Source of the DNA: Gemmatimonadota bacterium
GTDB taxonomy: Bacteria > ARS69
DNA: 6,901 bases
Assembly: GCA_021604925.1 (NCBI GenBank)
Contig: BQJX01000146.1
Coordinates: forward strand, 1 to 6,901
Direction of reading: 5' to 3'
In this document: piece after piece, positions 5,458 to 6,901 of the stretch
Numbering within the stretch: position 1 is the stretch's first letter
Layout: each line of letters begins with the position of its first letter
Notes under the pieces: model-generated
The model's input: only the letters and a program-made list of their open reading frames with translations
Told to the model about the DNA's origin: nothing
The model's database searches: none
Made by a program: the position numbers and the translations under genes

Positions 5458-6432
5458 ATGAACCTCTGGGTATCGGAAGACCTCGGAGAATTGAACGTTC
5501 TCAGAGGAGACTTGCACATGCTGGATTCCAGGGAGAGCTCCCTCGAGCCCGTCCGCCCCGTCGTGGAGCCTCGCTCCAAGGGCGGGAACGGAAGCGCCGC
5601 AGGGAATCCGTCCCGCTCCCGGGACTGTCTGGGTGCCTACCTCGCCGCGATCAGCAAGATCAAGCTGTTGAATCGTGAGGGAGAGGTAGAACTCTCACGG
5701 GCGGCCAAGAAGGGTGATCAGCGAGCGTTCGATCATCTGGTGGCTGCCAACCTTCGACTCGTGGTCTCCATCGCCCGCCGCTACCAGGGCATGGGGCTGT
5801 CGTTCTCGGACCTGATCGGAGAGGGCAACCTCGGACTGATCAAGGCGGCCGAGTACTTCGATCCCGAACTGGGATTCCGCTTCTCGACCTACGCGTCCAA
5901 GTGGATTCGGCAATCGATCACCCGCTCGCTGGCCAACCACAGCCGGACGGTGCGCATTCCGGCCAACGTGATCGCGAACCTCCGCAAGTACCTGCAGACC
6001 GAGCGCGATCTGGCGCAGAAGCGCGAGGGGCAGCACACGATCGACGAGGTGTCCGAGGCGCTGGATCTGCCCATCGCCAAGGTCACCAAGCTGGCCAAGC
6101 TGACCAAGAGCACGCTGTCCATGGACTCTCCGATCGGGGACGAAGCACAGGCCACGCTCTACGATCTGCTGCCCGATCACCAGCAGGTGTCGCCCATCGA
6201 CAATGCGGCGGCATCGCTGAATCGCCGACGCATCACCGGGCTGCTGGAGAGCCTGGACGACCGCGAGCGACGCATCCTCAACTTCCGGTTCGGGCTGGAC
6301 GGACAGGAGCCGCTTTCGCTCGAAGCCACCGGCAAGAAGATCGGCGTGACGCGGGAGCGCGTCCGCCAGATCGAGAAGCGCTGTCTGCTCAAGCTTCGCA
6401 AGCTCGCGAAGGGTTCGGATATGGCCGCCTGA
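5458..6432 (+). CDS. RNA polymerase sigma factor, RpoD/RpoS family, no region 1.1
   Basis: The 324-residue product directs core RNA polymerase to promoters. Region 1.2 starts near residue 56 (CLGAYLAAISKIKLL), region 2 spans about 91-165 with NLRLVVSIARRY, DLIGEGNLGL (118-127) and FSTYASKWIRQSITR (142-156), region 3 about 168-240, and region 4 about 258-322 with the -35 recognition helix VTRERVRQIE (297-306). Size and the absence of region 1.1 resemble RpoS (about 330 aa) rather than a full-length housekeeping RpoD. The usual paired Trp of region 2.3 (TWWIRQ) is Lys-Trp here, so the first promoter-melting Trp is missing. ATG 5458 has GGGAGG 5 nt upstream. ATG 5518 in the same frame has its own AGAGGAG 8 nt upstream and would lose only 20 non-conserved residues, so either or both may be used. 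A sigma-54 promoter lies upstream. It could also be the primary sigma factor of a lineage with short SigA, which the window cannot exclude. Confidence 0.93.
   Translation: MNLWVSEDLGELNVLRGDLHMLDSRESSLEPVRPVVEPRSKGGNGSAAGNPSRSRDCLGAYLAAISKIKLLNREGEVELSRAAKKGDQRAFDHLVAANLRLVVSIARRYQGMGLSFSDLIGEGNLGLIKAAEYFDPELGFRFSTYASKWIRQSITRSLANHSRTVRIPANVIANLRKYLQTERDLAQKREGQHTIDEVSEALDLPIAKVTKLAKLTKSTLSMDSPIGDEAQATLYDLLPDHQQVSPIDNAAASLNRRRITGLLESLDDRERRILNFRFGLDGQEPLSLEATGKKIGVTRERVRQIEKRCLLKLRKLAKGSDMAA
5481..5507 (+). promoter_or_regulatory. Hairpin masking the Shine-Dalgarno of the second sigma-factor start
   Basis: CCTCGGAGAA (5481-5490), 7-nt loop, TTCTCAGAGG (5498-5507) pairs at 9 of 10 positions with one G-A mismatch. 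The 3' arm contains most of the Shine-Dalgarno AGAGGAG (5503-5509) of the in-frame ATG at 5518. In the folded RNA that start would be closed; ribosomes starting at 5458 would open it by passing through. This resembles the translational control known for rpoS and rpoH leaders, but here it is only predicted from pairing. Confidence 0.4.
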
Positions 6433-6437
6433 GCCGG

Positions 6438-6547
6438 GCCGCCTGATCCGGCGGCGTGAGTTCGGGCTGCCGGATTCGGGCCGTGTGATCCGGCCCGCGG
6501 GACCCGAGTCGGCCGGGCCGGATCGCGACCGTCCGGGCCGCCCGAAT
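6438..6547. repeat. Cluster of GC-rich inverted repeats downstream of the sigma-factor gene
   Basis: GCCGCC/GGCGGC (6438-6455) forms a 6-bp stem 6 nt after the stop codon. GATCCGGCCC (6487-6496) and GGGCCGGATC (6515-6524) form a perfect 10-bp inverted repeat with an 18-nt spacer. ATTCGGG (6474-6480) can also pair with CCCGAAT (6541-6547). TGATCCGGC occurs twice directly (6444-6452 and 6486-6494). No T-tract follows any of these stems. They may protect the mRNA 3' end or simply reflect repeat-like GC-rich spacer DNA. No gene was found between 6433 and 6677. Confidence 0.5.
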
Positions 6548-6576
6548 TGAGCGGATCGTGGGAGCACCTCATCGAT

Positions 6577-6606
6577 CGACCCCTCGGAACTCCGGGGGGT
6601 CGTTTT
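6577..6606 (+). terminator. Intrinsic terminator of the sigma-factor gene
   Basis: CGACCCCTCGG (6577-6587), loop AACT, CCGGGGGGTCG (6592-6602) forms an 11-bp stem with one G-U pair, followed by TTTT (6603-6606). It closes the sigma-factor transcript and isolates it from the helicase gene. Confidence 0.85.
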
Positions 6607-6638
6607 CGTTCGGCCGACGTTGTCGCGGATGCGCGGGC

Positions 6639-6649
6639 GTGGTAACCAC
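6639..6649. repeat. Short perfect palindrome before the helicase gene
   Basis: GTGGT-A-ACCAC is a perfect 5-bp palindrome around a single base, 15 nt before the ribosome site of the gene at 6678. It could be an operator half-pair, but a palindrome this short also arises by chance. No convincing promoter was seen in 6607-6660. Confidence 0.15.
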
Positions 6650-6677
6650 GGGGGAGGGAATGCGAAGGGAGGCGCGC

Positions 6678-6901
6678 GTGTCGGATAGCGATCAGATCGG
6701 ACTCTTTCCGTCCTCCGGCGGGCAGGGGGGCGAGCAGCTGACCGGAACCGTGTCCCGGATCACGTTCCGCAGCGATGAGACCGGCTACACCGTGATGCGC
6801 GTGGCCCCGGAGGGGGAGGAGCGCACCCTGGTGGTGGTGGGGCAGATGCCGCCGCTCTCGGTGGGCACGCGGATCCGCGCGCGCGGGCGCTGGGTGGAGC
6901 A
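6678..6901 (+). CDS. recD2: RecD2-like ATP-dependent DNA helicase, 3'-truncated (N-terminal 74 codons)
   Basis: The gene runs off the right edge. After a low-complexity start, residues 21-74 (LTGTVSRITFRSDETGYTVM, then the segment through RTLVVVGQMPPLSVGTRIRA) match the N-terminal OB-like domain of RecD2, a superfamily 1B helicase of 700-800 residues that unwinds DNA 5' to 3' and acts in repair independently of RecBC. Helicase motifs lie outside the window, so the call rests on this domain alone. GTG 6678 is chosen because GGGAGG (6667-6672) is 5 nt upstream, the same arrangement as before the sigma-factor start, with 11 identical bases GAAGGGAGGCG. An in-frame ATG at 6660 has its purine tract too close (1-3 nt). 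The terminator at 6577-6606 makes it a separate transcription unit. Confidence 0.82.
   Translation, partial: MSDSDQIGLFPSSGGQGGEQLTGTVSRITFRSDETGYTVMRVAPEGEERTLVVVGQMPPLSVGTRIRARGRWVE

Noticed and set aside
5695..6567. 290-codon minus-strand frame
   Set aside because: Antisense shadow of the sigma-factor gene, whose domains are unambiguous.
1..6901. tRNA, rRNA, CRISPR array, insertion sequence or attachment site
   Set aside because: No cloverleaf, conserved rRNA stretch, regular spaced repeats, transposase or terminal inverted repeat pair was seen on either strand.

Overview
The window is high-GC bacterial DNA, densely packed, with every confident gene on the + strand. A TPR/GAF sigma-54 activator, a RpoS-like sigma factor and a RecD2-type helicase fit a diderm lineage of the FCB or deltaproteobacterial kind (Eisenbacteria- or Gemmatimonadota-like genomes come to mind). 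No taxonomic marker is present, so this placement is a weak inference.

Layout. 1-669: 3' part of an M23 (LytM-type) cell-wall peptidase. 666-1338: a sigma-70-like promoter and two small envelope genes, a 101-aa exported or anchored protein and an 85-aa two-helix membrane protein. 1335-1737: a near-consensus sigma-70 promoter, a structured leader, an 89-aa secreted protein with a cationic amphipathic C-terminus, and a strong hairpin. 1837-4935: a 1032-residue sigma-54 activator (about ten TPRs, GAF, AAA+, Fis-type HTH) with no receiver domain, followed by an intrinsic terminator at 4962-4988. 4989-5457: a long regulatory intergenic region. 5458-6432: a 324-aa RpoD/RpoS-family sigma factor without region 1.1. 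6433-6606: inverted repeats and an intrinsic terminator. 6678-6901: the first 74 codons of a recD2-like helicase gene.

The most interesting feature is the link between the two large genes. About 400 bp downstream of the activator gene, and about 100 bp upstream of the sigma-factor start, lies TGGCATG-N4-CTGCA, a close match to the sigma-54 -24/-12 element with the obligatory GG-N10-GC spacing. Upstream of it are two related inverted repeats (GMAACYG-N13-CRGTTKC) that could be activator sites. Downstream, a hairpin overlaps the Shine-Dalgarno of a second in-frame start of the sigma gene. Taken together this suggests a two-tier cascade: activator plus sigma-54 switches on a RpoS-like sigma factor, with a possible translational checkpoint. 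It resembles in logic the Rrp2-RpoN-RpoS cascade of Borrelia, but here the activator has a TPR/GAF sensor and the genes are adjacent. This is a model from sequence only.
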